From Cryptosporangium minutisporangium (GTDB taxonomy: Bacteria; Actinomycetota; Actinomycetes; Mycobacteriales; Cryptosporangiaceae), in NCBI RefSeq assembly GCF_039536245.1, contig NZ_BAAAYN010000045.1:1-61300 (forward strand): a stretch of 61,300 bases of DNA. Direction: 5' to 3'. The number at the start of each line of letters is the position of its first letter. Position 1 is the stretch's first letter. Made by a program: the position numbers and the translations under genes. The notes below the pieces were generated by a model. The model ran no database searches and was not told the origin of the DNA. It was given only the letters and a program-made list of their open reading frames with translations. Positions 36,622 through 44,988 of this stretch are shown piece by piece.

Positions 36622-37180
36622 TGGCGGCCAGCCACGGTGTCCGACGGGACCTGGCGAGGTCGGTCACCGTCGAATAGTGGCGGCCAGCCACGGTGTCCGA
36701 CGGGACCTGGCGAGGTCGGTCACCGTCGAATAGTGGCGGCCAGCCACGGTGTCCGACGGGACCTGGCGAGGTCGGTCACCGTCGAATAGTGGCGGCCAGC
36801 CACGGTGTCCGACGGGACCTGGCGAGGTCGGTCACCGTCGAATAGTGGCGGCCAGCCACGGTGTCCGACGGGACCTGGCGAGGTCGGTCACCGTCGAATA
36901 GTGGCGGCCAGCCACGGTGTCCGACGGGACCTGGCGAGGTCGGTCACCGTCGAATAGTGGCGGCCAGCCACGGTGTCCGACGGGACCTGGCGAGGTCGGT
37001 CACCGTCGAATAGTGGCGGCCAGCCACGGTGTCCGACGGGACCTGGCGAGGTCGGTCACCGTCGAATAGTGGCGGCCAGCCACGGTGTCCGACGGGACCT
37101 GGCGAGGTCGGTCACCGTCGAATAGTGGCGGCCAGCCACGGTGTCCGACGGGACCTGGCGAGGTCGGTCACCGTCGAGTA
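36621..37180. repeat. 10 x 56-bp tandem array derived from the glmS 3' end
   Basis: Ten head-to-tail units begin at 36621 and recur every 56 bases to 37125. Nine appear identical and the last ends GTCGAGTA in place of GTCGAATA. Each unit ends with a copy of the final glmS codons and stop (CTGGCGAGGTCGGTCACCGT then CGAATAG), with one base changed from the gene. Each can fold GTGGC/GCCAC and GACCT-GGCG-AGGTC, the latter extended by CGGTGtCC/GGtCACCG. The array lies in the glmS 3' UTR. No spacers separate the units, so it is not a CRISPR. Confidence 0.97.
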
Positions 37181-37195
37181 AGTCCCGTTGCAACG

Positions 37196-37230
37196 AAACG
37201 TGGTGTGGGCGAACGTCCACACCACGTTTT
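37196..37230. terminator. Bidirectional terminator for glmS and the SDR gene
   Basis: A perfect 13-bp stem (37196-37208 with 37217-37229), an 8-nt loop and T-runs on both strands (AAAC before, GTTTT after) make a textbook intrinsic terminator between the glmS array and the convergent SDR gene. Confidence 0.9.
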
Positions 37231-37242
37231 GCTGTCACCGCG

Positions 37243-38085
37243 TCAGGTGCGGAGGGACCAGCCTCCGTCGGAGCTGATCACCTGGCCGGTGACCCAGCCG
37301 GCGTCGGGGCCGACCAGCCACGCGATCACGTTCGCGGCGTCCTCCGGCCGACCCCAGCGCCCGAACGGCATCGTGCCGACGACCGACGCCGTGACGTCGG
37401 CATCCGCCCAGCCGGTATCGGTCGGACCGGGGTTCACGCAGTTGACGGTGCTGTGGGGCGCGAGTGCGGCGGCGAGGCTCGGGGTGATGCCGGCCAGCGC
37501 CGCCTTGCTCGCCGCGTACGGGATCTCGGCGGGCATCGGCCCGTCGATCTGCCCGGACGTGAGCAGCACGATCCGGCCGGGGACGTCCGCACCCGGAGCA
37601 TTCGGTAGCTCCGCGGCGGCCTTTCGGGCCGCGGCGAACTCCTTCACCAACAGCAGCGTCGCCCGGGTGTTGACCGCGTAGGACAGATCGATCTCGGCGG
37701 CGTCCAGGTCCTCCAGGGATGCCCACGGGACCGACCTGGCGTGGTTGGCGACCACGATGTCCAGGCGTCCGAACTCGTCCAGGGCGGACTCGACGAGCGC
37801 GCGCGGCGCCGCCGGGTCGGTGAGGTCGGCCACCGCGGTGGCGACCCGCCCACCGCTGGAAGCCAGCGACGCCGCGAGCGTCCGTAATCCGGCGGTGTCC
37901 GCTCCCCACGGTTGTTCCGCATCGTGCGGCTCCCAACCGTGCAGGAGTACGGCGGCGCCGTCAGCGACCAACCGGCGGGCGACCGCGGCGCCGATACCGG
38001 CTCGGCGGCTCGCTCCAGTGACCAGAGCTACTCGACCAGTGAGAGGTGGCACGCCAGCCACCGTGCCACCAGGCGGGGTCGACAT
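37243..38085 (-). CDS. SDR-family oxidoreductase
   Basis: A short-chain dehydrogenase/reductase of 280 residues: Rossmann motif [14 protein letters not shown] near the N-terminus, NHA in place of the NNAG motif, catalytic Ser in LLTSGQ and the YAASK Tyr-Lys pair. The C-terminal [20 protein letters not shown] and SDGGW end are typical of the classical 3-oxoacyl-ACP-reductase-like subgroup. The substrate cannot be inferred. The start is ATG at 38085, only 15 bases from the divergent acpS start, so the two promoters must overlap. Confidence 0.9.
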   Translation of the reverse strand: MSTPPGGTVAGVPPLTGRVALVTGASRRAGIGAAVARRLVADGAAVLLHGWEPHDAEQPWGADTAGLRTLAASLASSGGRVATAVADLTDPAAPRALVESALDEFGRLDIVVANHARSVPWASLEDLDAAEIDLSYAVNTRATLLLVKEFAAARKAAAELPNAPGADVPGRIVLLTSGQIDGPMPAEIPYAASKAALAGITPSLAAALAPHSTVNCVNPGPTDTGWADADVTASVVGTMPFGRWGRPEDAANVIAWLVGPDAGWVTGQVISSDGGWSLRT

Positions 38086-38100
38086 GCCAGGGTGGTAGCC

Positions 38101-38472
38101 GTGATTGTCAGTGTCGGCATCGATGTAGTGCTCGTCGAGCGTTTCTCCACGGCCGTGGCCCGTACACCGCTGCTCCTCGACCGCCTGTTCACGGCGGACG
38201 AGCGGCTGACCCGGTCGGGTAACCCACGGTCGGCGGAGTCGCTCGCTGCCCGCTTCGCCGCCAAGGAGGCCGTCGCCAAGGCGCTCGGTGCCCCCCGCGG
38301 CCTGGCCTGGCACGACTGCGAGATCGTCTCGGACGCCGACGGACGGCCGTGGCTGACCGTGAGCGGAACGGTGGCGGAGGCCGCGACCGGGCTCGGCATC
38401 ACGCGCTGGCATCTCTCGCTCTCGCACGACGGTGGGATCGCGTCGGCGATGGTCGTGGCGGAGGCGGCATGA
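38101..38472 (+). CDS. acpS: Holo-[acyl-carrier-protein] synthase
   Basis: Transfers 4'-phosphopantetheine from CoA to acyl carrier protein. The 123 residues start [15 protein letters not shown] with the metal-binding Asp in GIDVV, and contain the second motif [14 protein letters not shown], full length for the trimeric AcpS type. The start is GTG at 38101; the longer frame upstream overlaps the SDR gene. The stop overlaps nnr (ATGA), the usual acpS-nnr-alr actinobacterial order. Confidence 0.95.
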   Translation: MIVSVGIDVVLVERFSTAVARTPLLLDRLFTADERLTRSGNPRSAESLAARFAAKEAVAKALGAPRGLAWHDCEIVSDADGRPWLTVSGTVAEAATGLGITRWHLSLSHDGGIASAMVVAEAA

Positions 38473-39929
38473 GCGAGGACGCGCGCACCGGCGCCTGGCC
38501 GGTGAAGGCGATCCGGGCCGCCGAGCGCGATGCGATGGCGCACCTGCCGTCCGGTGGCCTGATGCGGCGTGCCGCCGCAGGGTTGGCCCGGCGCTGCGCC
38601 GCGCTGCTGGCCGACTCCGGTGGCGTGTACGGAGCGCCGGTCGTCCTGCTGGTCGGGGGCGGCGACAACGGCGGCGACGCGCTCTACGCCGGTGCGACGC
38701 TCGCCCGCCGGGGTGCGGTGGTGCGTGCGGTCGCGGGCGTGCAGGACGAACGCGTGCATCGGGCCGGCCTCGCCGCGTTCCGCGCTGCCGGTGGGCGGCT
38801 GGTGGAGCTGACCGATGTCCGCGAGCGGCCGGCGCTGGTCGTCGACGGGCTGCTGGGCATCGGTGGCCACGGTGGACTGCGCCCGGACGCCGCCCGGCTC
38901 GCAGTCGCCGCCGACGCGTGGCGTGCCGCCGGGTCGGTGCTGGTCGCCGTCGACCTCCCGAGCGGCGTGGACGCCGACACCGGTGAGGTCGCCGGCGTCG
39001 CGATCACCGCCGACGTCACGGTCGCGTTCGGCAGCCTCAAGGCCGGTCTGCTGGCCGGTGCGGGCGCCGTGCGGGCCGGGCTGGTCGAGGTCGTCGACAT
39101 CGGCTTGAACTTCTCGGAGCCGCCGATGGCCCGGCTGGTCACGGCCGATGCGGTCCGCGACTGGTGGCCCCACCCCGGGCCGAACGACGACAAGTACACC
39201 CGGGGCGTCGTCGGAGTCGCGGCCGGCTCCGAGCAGTACCCGGGAGCGGCGATCCTCAGCACCGGTGGAGCGCTGTCCGGCCCGGCCGGCTACGTCCGGT
39301 ACGCGGGTGCGGCCCGCGACGCGGTCCGCACCGCGCACCCCGAGGTCGTCTCGGGGCGGTCGGTGGCCGAGGCGGGTCGGGCGCAGGCGTGGGTGGTGGG
39401 TTCCGGCCTCGGTACGGACGACGCCGCGGCGGACGCCGTCCGCTGGGTGCTCTCCACGGACCTACCGGTTCTCCTGGACGCCGACGGCCTGACGATCGTC
39501 GCCCGTGATCCGAACCTGCTGCGCGACCGCAAGGCGCCGACCGTCCTCACGCCACACGACCGCGAGTTCGCGCGGCTGGCCGGCGAGGTCGGCCCGGATC
39601 GCATCGACGCCGCCCGCCGCGCCGCGCGTGATCTCGGTGCCACGGTCCTGCTCAAGGGCTACCGGACGGTGATCGCCGGCCCGGACGACGCCCCGGCCTA
39701 CGTCGTGGCGGCCGGCGTGCCCGAGCTCGCCACCGCAGGCACCGGTGACGTGCTCTCCGGAGTGATCGGATCGCTGCTGGCCGGGGGCGTGCCCCCGGCC
39801 GAAGCGGCCGCCGCCGGTGCGTTCGTCCACGGGATCGCGGGGCGGCTCGCGCGCGAGGAGGGGCCGGTGGTGGCGTCACGAGTGCTGGCCGCGCTCCCGA
39901 CCGCCGTGAACCAGGTCGTCGGAGGTTGA
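38469..39929 (+). CDS. nnr: Bifunctional NAD(P)H-hydrate repair enzyme
   Basis: Repairs damaged hydrated NAD(P)H. The 486 residues fuse an N-terminal epimerase domain (about 1-215; [31 protein letters not shown]) and a C-terminal ADP/ATP-dependent dehydratase domain (about 230-480; [33 protein letters not shown]). The start ATG at 38469 overlaps the acpS stop. The N-terminal half is rich in Ala, as in related actinobacterial sequences. Confidence 0.94.
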   Translation: MSEDARTGAWPVKAIRAAERDAMAHLPSGGLMRRAAAGLARRCAALLADSGGVYGAPVVLLVGGGDNGGDALYAGATLARRGAVVRAVAGVQDERVHRAGLAAFRAAGGRLVELTDVRERPALVVDGLLGIGGHGGLRPDAARLAVAADAWRAAGSVLVAVDLPSGVDADTGEVAGVAITADVTVAFGSLKAGLLAGAGAVRAGLVEVVDIGLNFSEPPMARLVTADAVRDWWPHPGPNDDKYTRGVVGVAAGSEQYPGAAILSTGGALSGPAGYVRYAGAARDAVRTAHPEVVSGRSVAEAGRAQAWVVGSGLGTDDAAADAVRWVLSTDLPVLLDADGLTIVARDPNLLRDRKAPTVLTPHDREFARLAGEVGPDRIDAARRAARDLGATVLLKGYRTVIAGPDDAPAYVVAAGVPELATAGTGDVLSGVIGSLLAGGVPPAEAAAAGAFVHGIAGRLAREEGPVVASRVLAALPTAVNQVVGG

Positions 39930-40011
39930 CCGGTTGTCGGCCCGGCCCGAATTCCGCGGCCCACGGGACGCTGTCCCGCGACCGGTGTGTGCGCCTGGGA
40001 GACTGGGAGCC

Positions 40012-41142
40012 ATGGTGCAAGCGGAAGCGGTGATCGACCTCGACGCGATCCGGGCGAACACCGCCTACCTGGCGGAGCGCGCGGCTGCCCACTCGGCGGC
40101 GACGATGGCGGTGGTCAAGGCCGACGGCTACGGCCACGGCGCGCTGCCGTCCGCGCGGGCCGCGTTGGCGGGCGGCGCCACGTGGCTCGGCGTGTCCACG
40201 GTGGCCGAGGCACTCGAACTCCGCTCGGCCGGTATCGATGCCCCGATGCTGAGCTGGCTCAACGCGCCGGGCACCGCGTTCACCCCGGCGATCACGGCCG
40301 GCGTCGACCTCGGCGTCCCGAGCATGCGGGTGCTCGACGAGGTGATCGCCGCCGCGAAGGCGGCCGACCGCACCGCACGAGTGCACCTGAAGATCGACAC
40401 TGGGCTCGGGCGCTCCGGCGCCACCCCGGCCGACTGGCCGGACCTGGTCACCGCGGCCGCGAAGGCCACAGCCGAGGGGACCGTCGAGGTGATCGGCGTC
40501 TGGAGCCACTTCGCCTGCGCCGACACGCCCGGTCACCCCTCGATCGCCGCGCAGCTCGCCGCGTTCTCCGAGGCGCTGGCGGTGGCCGAGCGGCACGGCG
40601 TCAAGCCGCAGGTGCGGCACCTGGCCAACTCGCCCGCCACGCTGACGCTCCCGCAGGCCTACTACGACCTGGTGCGGCCCGGAGTGTCGGTCTACGGGCT
40701 CTCCCCGATCCCGGACTGCGCGGCCGCCGAGGCACTGCGCCCGGCGATGACGCTGCGCGGCCGCGTGCTCGTCGCGAAGCGGGTCCCGGCCGGCCACGGC
40801 GTCTCGTACGGGCACACGTACCACACGAGCGCGCCGACCACGCTCGCCGTCGTCCCGCTGGGCTACGCCGACGGCATTCCGCGGCACGCCAGCAGCGTCG
40901 CCCCGCTCCTGCTGGGCGGGGCGCGCCGGACGATCGCCGGCCGGGTGTGCATGGACCAGTTCGTGGTGGACGTCGGCGACGATCCGGTGGCCGACGGCGA
41001 CGAGGCGATCCTGTTCGGCCCCGGTGACCACGGCGAGCCCACCGCGGACGAGTGGGCCGAGGCGGCCGGCACGATCAACTACGAGATCGTGACCCGGATC
41101 GGTGCGCGGGTGCCCCGCACGTACGTCGGGGCGGGGGCGTAA
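40012..41142 (+). CDS. alr: Alanine racemase
   Basis: PLP enzyme that makes D-alanine for peptidoglycan. The 376 residues contain the PLP-lysine motif VVKADGYGHG (Lys36), the substrate-specificity region LKIDTGLGRSG and the second catalytic Tyr in HGVSYGHTY. The C-terminal beta domain (GRVCMDQFVVDVGD, GTINYEIVTRIGARVPR) is complete. The start ATG at 40012 gives the canonical MVQAEAVIDLDAIRANTAYL. It is followed after two bases by the hydrolase gene. Confidence 0.96.
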   Translation: MVQAEAVIDLDAIRANTAYLAERAAAHSAATMAVVKADGYGHGALPSARAALAGGATWLGVSTVAEALELRSAGIDAPMLSWLNAPGTAFTPAITAGVDLGVPSMRVLDEVIAAAKAADRTARVHLKIDTGLGRSGATPADWPDLVTAAAKATAEGTVEVIGVWSHFACADTPGHPSIAAQLAAFSEALAVAERHGVKPQVRHLANSPATLTLPQAYYDLVRPGVSVYGLSPIPDCAAAEALRPAMTLRGRVLVAKRVPAGHGVSYGHTYHTSAPTTLAVVPLGYADGIPRHASSVAPLLLGGARRTIAGRVCMDQFVVDVGDDPVADGDEAILFGPGDHGEPTADEWAEAAGTINYEIVTRIGARVPRTYVGAGA

Positions 41143-41144
41143 GC

Positions 41145-42407
41145 GTGCCGAGAGACGACTCCCAGGCCGCCAAGGCCGCCGCGAAGATCGCTACCGAGAG
41201 CCTGGCCAAGGGCGGGGTATCCGCGGCCTTCGGGCTGGCCGGTGCGCTGGTCGGCGCCTTGGCTGCCGGTGCCGCGGCCGGCGTCGCCGCGGAGCGGTTC
41301 GCAGTGCGCCGACGCCGCCGGGCCGACGATCCGTACGCCGACGAGCCGTTCGGAGCGCTGCCCTACGACAGCGCCCAGGTCGTCACCGCGGACGGCGTCG
41401 ACCTGTACGTCGAGATCGTGGAGGCCGACGGGGAGCCCGACCTGACCGTGGTCTTCGTCCACGGCTTCGCGCTGGACATGGGCACCTGGCACTTCCAGCG
41501 CCGGGTCTTCACCGGCCACGAGGACCCACGGCTGCGGATGGTCTTCTACGACCAGCCCGGCCACGGCCACTCGGCGCCGCGCCCGGACGGCGACTACACG
41601 ATCGACCAGCTCGCCGACTCGCTGGCCGAGGTGATCGCGAAGGTCGCCCCGGACGGGCCGCTCGTGCTCGCTGGTCACTCGATGGGCGGCATGACGCTGA
41701 TGGCCCTGGCCGAGCGCCACCCCGACCTGGTGATCGACCGGGTGGTCGGCGTCGCGCTGATCTCCACGTCGGCCGGTCACCTCGACGACGTCGCGCTCGG
41801 GTTCCCGCCGATCGTCGCGTGGCTGCGCGGCGCACTCACGCCGACGCTGTCCAAGGTGCTGCGCTGGCAGCCGACGATGGCCGAGCGCGGACGCCGCTCC
41901 GGCAGCGACCTGGCCTACCTGCTCACCGAGCGGTACGGTTTCGGCCGGTCGAATCCCAGCCCGGCGCTGGTGGAGTACGTCGAGCGTATGAACGACGGCA
42001 CCAAGGTCGACGTGATCGCCGGTTACCTGGCCACGCTGTCCCAGCACGACCGGTACGCGGCGCTGGAGGCCTTCGCCGACCTGGAGACTCTCGTCGTCTG
42101 CGGTGACCGCGACCAGCTCACCCCGGTGGAACACACTCGCGAGATCGCGAAGCTGCTGCCCAAGGCCGCGTTGCTGGAGATCCCGGACGGCGGTCACTGC
42201 ACGCTGATGGAGCACGCCGACGCGACGAACGCCGCGCTCGCGGAGCTGTTCCAGCGCGCGGCGGGGGTGGCGGCCGGGCAGCAGCCGACCACCGCACCGG
42301 AGCGCACCGAGGTCGCGGCCGCGAAACAGCGTCGTGGCTGGGCGCGCCGCTCCGGTAAGCAGCAGAGGCGTGCGCTGGACCGGATCCTTCGTCGGAAGGG
42401 CGCCTGA
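41145..42407 (+). CDS. Alpha/beta hydrolase, N-terminally anchored
   Basis: A 420-residue alpha/beta-hydrolase-fold protein. Residues 23-50 are Ala/Gly-rich and hydrophobic, followed by five arginines, so the N-terminus may be a membrane anchor. The fold has VVFVHGFALD (oxyanion region), nucleophile Ser179 in AGHSMGG, an Asp in CGDRDQLTP and a His in DGGHCTLMEH. The C-terminus is basic (RRKGA). The substrate is unknown. It sits between alr and tsaE with a GTG start two bases after alr, and its stop overlaps tsaE, so all three are co-translated. Confidence 0.9.
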   Translation: MPRDDSQAAKAAAKIATESLAKGGVSAAFGLAGALVGALAAGAAAGVAAERFAVRRRRRADDPYADEPFGALPYDSAQVVTADGVDLYVEIVEADGEPDLTVVFVHGFALDMGTWHFQRRVFTGHEDPRLRMVFYDQPGHGHSAPRPDGDYTIDQLADSLAEVIAKVAPDGPLVLAGHSMGGMTLMALAERHPDLVIDRVVGVALISTSAGHLDDVALGFPPIVAWLRGALTPTLSKVLRWQPTMAERGRRSGSDLAYLLTERYGFGRSNPSPALVEYVERMNDGTKVDVIAGYLATLSQHDRYAALEAFADLETLVVCGDRDQLTPVEHTREIAKLLPKAALLEIPDGGHCTLMEHADATNAALAELFQRAAGVAAGQQPTTAPERTEVAAAKQRRGWARRSGKQQRRALDRILRRKGA

Positions 42408-42880
42408 TGATTCTGAAGACGCCAGAGGACACCCGCGCACTCGGCCGCTCGCTGGCCCCGCTGCTGCGCGCCGGTGACCTGATCGTGCTGGTCGGTCCGC
42501 TGGGGGCCGGGAAGACCCAGCTGGCGCAGGGGATCGGCGCGGGTCTCGGGGTCCGCGGTGCGATCACCAGCCCGACGTTCGTCATCTCCCGCGTGCATCC
42601 GCCGGACCCGTCCCGCGGCGGTCGGCTTCCCCTCGTCCATGTGGACGCCTACCGGCTGGGCGGCGTCGCCGAGGTGGATGACCTCGACCTGGACGCCGAC
42701 GTGGACGCCGCGGTCACCGTGGTGGAGTGGGGTGCCGGCCTGGTCGAGCAGCTGGTCGACGGCTACCTGGAGATCCGCCTCGACCGGGACGAGGAGTCCG
42801 ACGAGCGCACCGCCACGCTGGTGCCCCACGGCAGCGACTGGGACGAGCGGCTGGCCGGGCTGCTAACGGTCGCCGAGTAG
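42407..42880 (+). CDS. tsaE: tRNA t6A biosynthesis ATPase TsaE
   Basis: TsaE couples ATP hydrolysis to the TsaB-TsaD complex that installs t6A37 on ANN-decoding tRNAs. The 157 residues contain Walker A GPLGAGKTQL, SPTFVISRV and HVDAYRL, with a Glu in VVEWGAGL. The start ATG overlaps the hydrolase stop by one base (TGATG). Its 3' end overlaps the convergent MFS gene by 18 bases. Partner genes tsaB and tsaD lie 3.5-5 kb downstream. Confidence 0.94.
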   Translation: MILKTPEDTRALGRSLAPLLRAGDLIVLVGPLGAGKTQLAQGIGAGLGVRGAITSPTFVISRVHPPDPSRGGRLPLVHVDAYRLGGVAEVDDLDLDADVDAAVTVVEWGAGLVEQLVDGYLEIRLDRDEESDERTATLVPHGSDWDERLAGLLTVAE

Positions 42881-44044
42881 TCGGAACATGGGCACCGCGC
42901 CCAGCAGGGACGCGACCCACGCCAGTACGAACACCGCGGCGACCGACGCGGCGGCCACCAGTGCGCCGGCCACTGCGGCACCGATCGAGCTGCCGACGAG
43001 GAACGCGGTGATCAGCCACGCGAACGCCTCGGTGACCGTGCCCGCCGGGGCGAGGCGGTCGATCACCAGGAACACCAGCGTGATGATCAGCGGCAGGAAC
43101 AGCCCACTGACGACGCTCAGCGCGAGCGCCAGCGGGAACACGCCGGACGTCGTCGGTACGAACGTCAGCGGCAGGTAGCCGAACCCGAGGGCGCAGAGCA
43201 GCCAGGGCAGTACCGGGCCCGGCGACACCCGCTCGGACCGGCTGGAGAACCAGACGCCGCCGATCAGTGCTCCGGCGGCGTTCGCTGCGACCAGCCAAGT
43301 GGCCCAGCCGCGGTCGCCCGCCGCCTCCGCGAACGCGGCCGCGGCCACCGGGAACGTCCCGACCGTCAAGCCGACCAGCAGCATGCCGACGTAGACCCGA
43401 CGCAGCCGGGCCGGGCGCAGTGCCCCGGCCCAGTGCCGCTCCTCGACCTCCTCCGGGCGCCAGGTCCGTGACGACGGCGCGGAGGCGAACCAGAGCGTGC
43501 CGAGCAGTCCGATCGCTGCGGCCGCGTACAAGCCGCCGGCCGGGCCGAACGTGGTCGCCACCAGAACCAGCAGCGGGCCGGCGACGAAGACCAGCTCCTG
43601 GGAGGCGGCGTCCAGCGCGTAGATGCGGGGCACGTCCGGCGCGGGCAGCACCGTCGGCCAGATCGCGCGGAGGCCCGGCTCCACCGGCGGCGTGGCGACG
43701 CCGGCCACCGCGGCGACCACGATCCCACCGACCGTGCCGACCATCGGGAGCAGCGCCAGTGCGATCGAGCACAGCACTCCGGCGCCGACGATCACCCGGG
43801 TCTGACCGGTGCGGTCCATCCAGCGGGCCAGGACCGGGCCGCCGATCGCGGACCCGGCGGTGTAGGCGGCGGCGAACAGCCCGGCCACGCCGTAGCCGAC
43901 GTCCGAGCCGCGGCTGAACAGGACGAGCGCGACCGGCACCATCCCGGTAGGCAGACGTCCGAGCAGGCTGGACGCGAGCAAGCGAGCGACGGTCGGCCGG
44001 CGGAGCAGCGCGAACGGCGAACTGGCGGTGGTGGTTCCAGACAT
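42863..44044 (-). CDS. MFS transporter
   Basis: A 393-residue protein of Ala/Val/Leu-rich helices consistent with 12 transmembrane segments. It starts MSGTTTASSPFALLRRPTVA, with a loop DRTGQTRVIVGAG after the second helix that fits the MFS motif-A position. No substrate signature is visible; it resembles putative efflux carriers. The 3' end overlaps tsaE by 18 bases on the opposite strand. It is divergent from the carbonic anhydrase gene. Confidence 0.85.
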   Translation of the reverse strand: MSGTTTASSPFALLRRPTVARLLASSLLGRLPTGMVPVALVLFSRGSDVGYGVAGLFAAAYTAGSAIGGPVLARWMDRTGQTRVIVGAGVLCSIALALLPMVGTVGGIVVAAVAGVATPPVEPGLRAIWPTVLPAPDVPRIYALDAASQELVFVAGPLLVLVATTFGPAGGLYAAAAIGLLGTLWFASAPSSRTWRPEEVEERHWAGALRPARLRRVYVGMLLVGLTVGTFPVAAAAFAEAAGDRGWATWLVAANAAGALIGGVWFSSRSERVSPGPVLPWLLCALGFGYLPLTFVPTTSGVFPLALALSVVSGLFLPLIITLVFLVIDRLAPAGTVTEAFAWLITAFLVGSSIGAAVAGALVAAASVAAVFVLAWVASLLGAVPMFRLLGDR

Positions 44045-44234
44045 GGGATCCCCAGAGGGTGGAGCGAGCGAGGGCGCTGGGGTGACCGCGATCAGCGGCC
44101 GGCTGCTCCGGGGAAGTCACCGCGCTCGCGGTCGTCGCCGTAGAGCGGCAACTGGACCTCGAGCGATGACATGCCGCGAGTATGCCCTATCGATGCCCTG
44201 CCGCCCCCGTTCGGGGGACGGACGCCCGGCATCG

Positions 44235-44264
44235 ACCGGAATAGAGTTTCCCTATCTGTCCGGT
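44235..44264. promoter_or_regulatory. Inverted repeat upstream of carbonic anhydrase gene
   Basis: The 30-base sequence has nested arms ACCGGA/TCCGGT and ATAG/CTAT around AGTTTCC, with three extra bases on the right. It ends 16 bases before the ATG, overlapping the likely promoter/leader. It may be a repressor operator or a leader hairpin; no regulator is adjacent. Confidence 0.4.
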
Positions 44265-44279
44265 AGGAAGGAGCGCCTG

Positions 44280-44774
44280 ATGAGCGCCACCGATGATCTG
44301 CTGGCGAACGCCGAGCGTTACGCCGCGACGTTCGACAAGGGAGAGTTACCGCTTCCGCCCGGCCTCGGCGTCGCGGTGCTGGCGTGCATGGACGCCAGGC
44401 TCAACCCGTACGGGCTGCTCGGCTTGAACGAGGGTGACGCCCACGTGATCCGGAACGCCGGCGGCGTCGTCACCGCGGACGAGTTGCGGAGCCTGGCGAT
44501 CAGTCAGCGGCTGCTCGGTACCACCGAGATCCTCCTGATCCACCACACCGACTGCGGGATGCTCACGTTCACCGACGACGAGTTCAAGGCATCGATCCAG
44601 GCCGAGACCGGGCTCAAGCCGGCCTGGGCGGCGGAGGCTTTCGACAACCTCGAGGACGACGTCCGGCAGTCGATCGCCCGGATCAAGGCCGACCCGTTCA
44701 TCCCGCACAAGGAATCGGTCCGCGGTTTCGTCTACGACGTCCACACGGGCAAGCTCGTCGAGGTTCCGGCCTGA
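44280..44774 (+). CDS. Beta-class carbonic anhydrase
   Basis: Hydrates CO2 to bicarbonate with a zinc centre. The 164 residues carry the zinc/activation set CMDARLN (Cys, Asp, Arg) and HHTDCGM (His and Cys), plus EGDAHVIRNAGG. The sequence and length closely resemble mycobacterial Rv1284-type enzymes, including DVRQSIARIKADPF and the C-terminal RGFVYDVHTGKL. The start is ATG at 44280 after GGAAGGAG; the frame runs on upstream without family similarity. Confidence 0.94.
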   Translation: MSATDDLLANAERYAATFDKGELPLPPGLGVAVLACMDARLNPYGLLGLNEGDAHVIRNAGGVVTADELRSLAISQRLLGTTEILLIHHTDCGMLTFTDDEFKASIQAETGLKPAWAAEAFDNLEDDVRQSIARIKADPFIPHKESVRGFVYDVHTGKLVEVPA

Positions 44775-44794
44775 CGTTTCCCGTTGTTTACCAG

Positions 44795-44832
44795 CGAACG
44801 CCGCCGACCAGGGGTTTAGTCGGCGGCGTTCG
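44795..44832 (+). terminator. Terminator after carbonic anhydrase gene
   Basis: A perfect 14-bp stem (44795-44808 with 44819-44832) and a 10-nt loop containing GGGGTTTA lie 20 bases past the stop. Confidence 0.85.
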
Positions 44833-44931
44833 GTGTGGGTCGATGGTGCAGGCAGGCCCGCCCGGTCCGGTCGGTGGTTGCTGATCCGTGACCGAAGAGT
44901 GATCAGGACCCACCCAACCGTCCTAGAAAAC

Positions 44932-44972
44932 AGTGGAGCTTCGTACCGGTCAGACCGGTACGAAGCTCCACT
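44932..44972 (-). terminator. Terminator of the 44989-45975 gene
   Basis: A perfect 19-bp stem (44932-44950 with 44954-44972) with a 3-nt loop is followed on the - strand by GTTTTC, 16 bases beyond the stop of the - strand gene. Confidence 0.9.
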
Positions 44973-44988
44973 CGCCTACCGGAACGAG

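Noticed and set aside
36621-37180. CRISPR array
   Set aside because: The 56-bp units are directly adjacent with no variable spacers, derive from glmS, and no cas genes are nearby.
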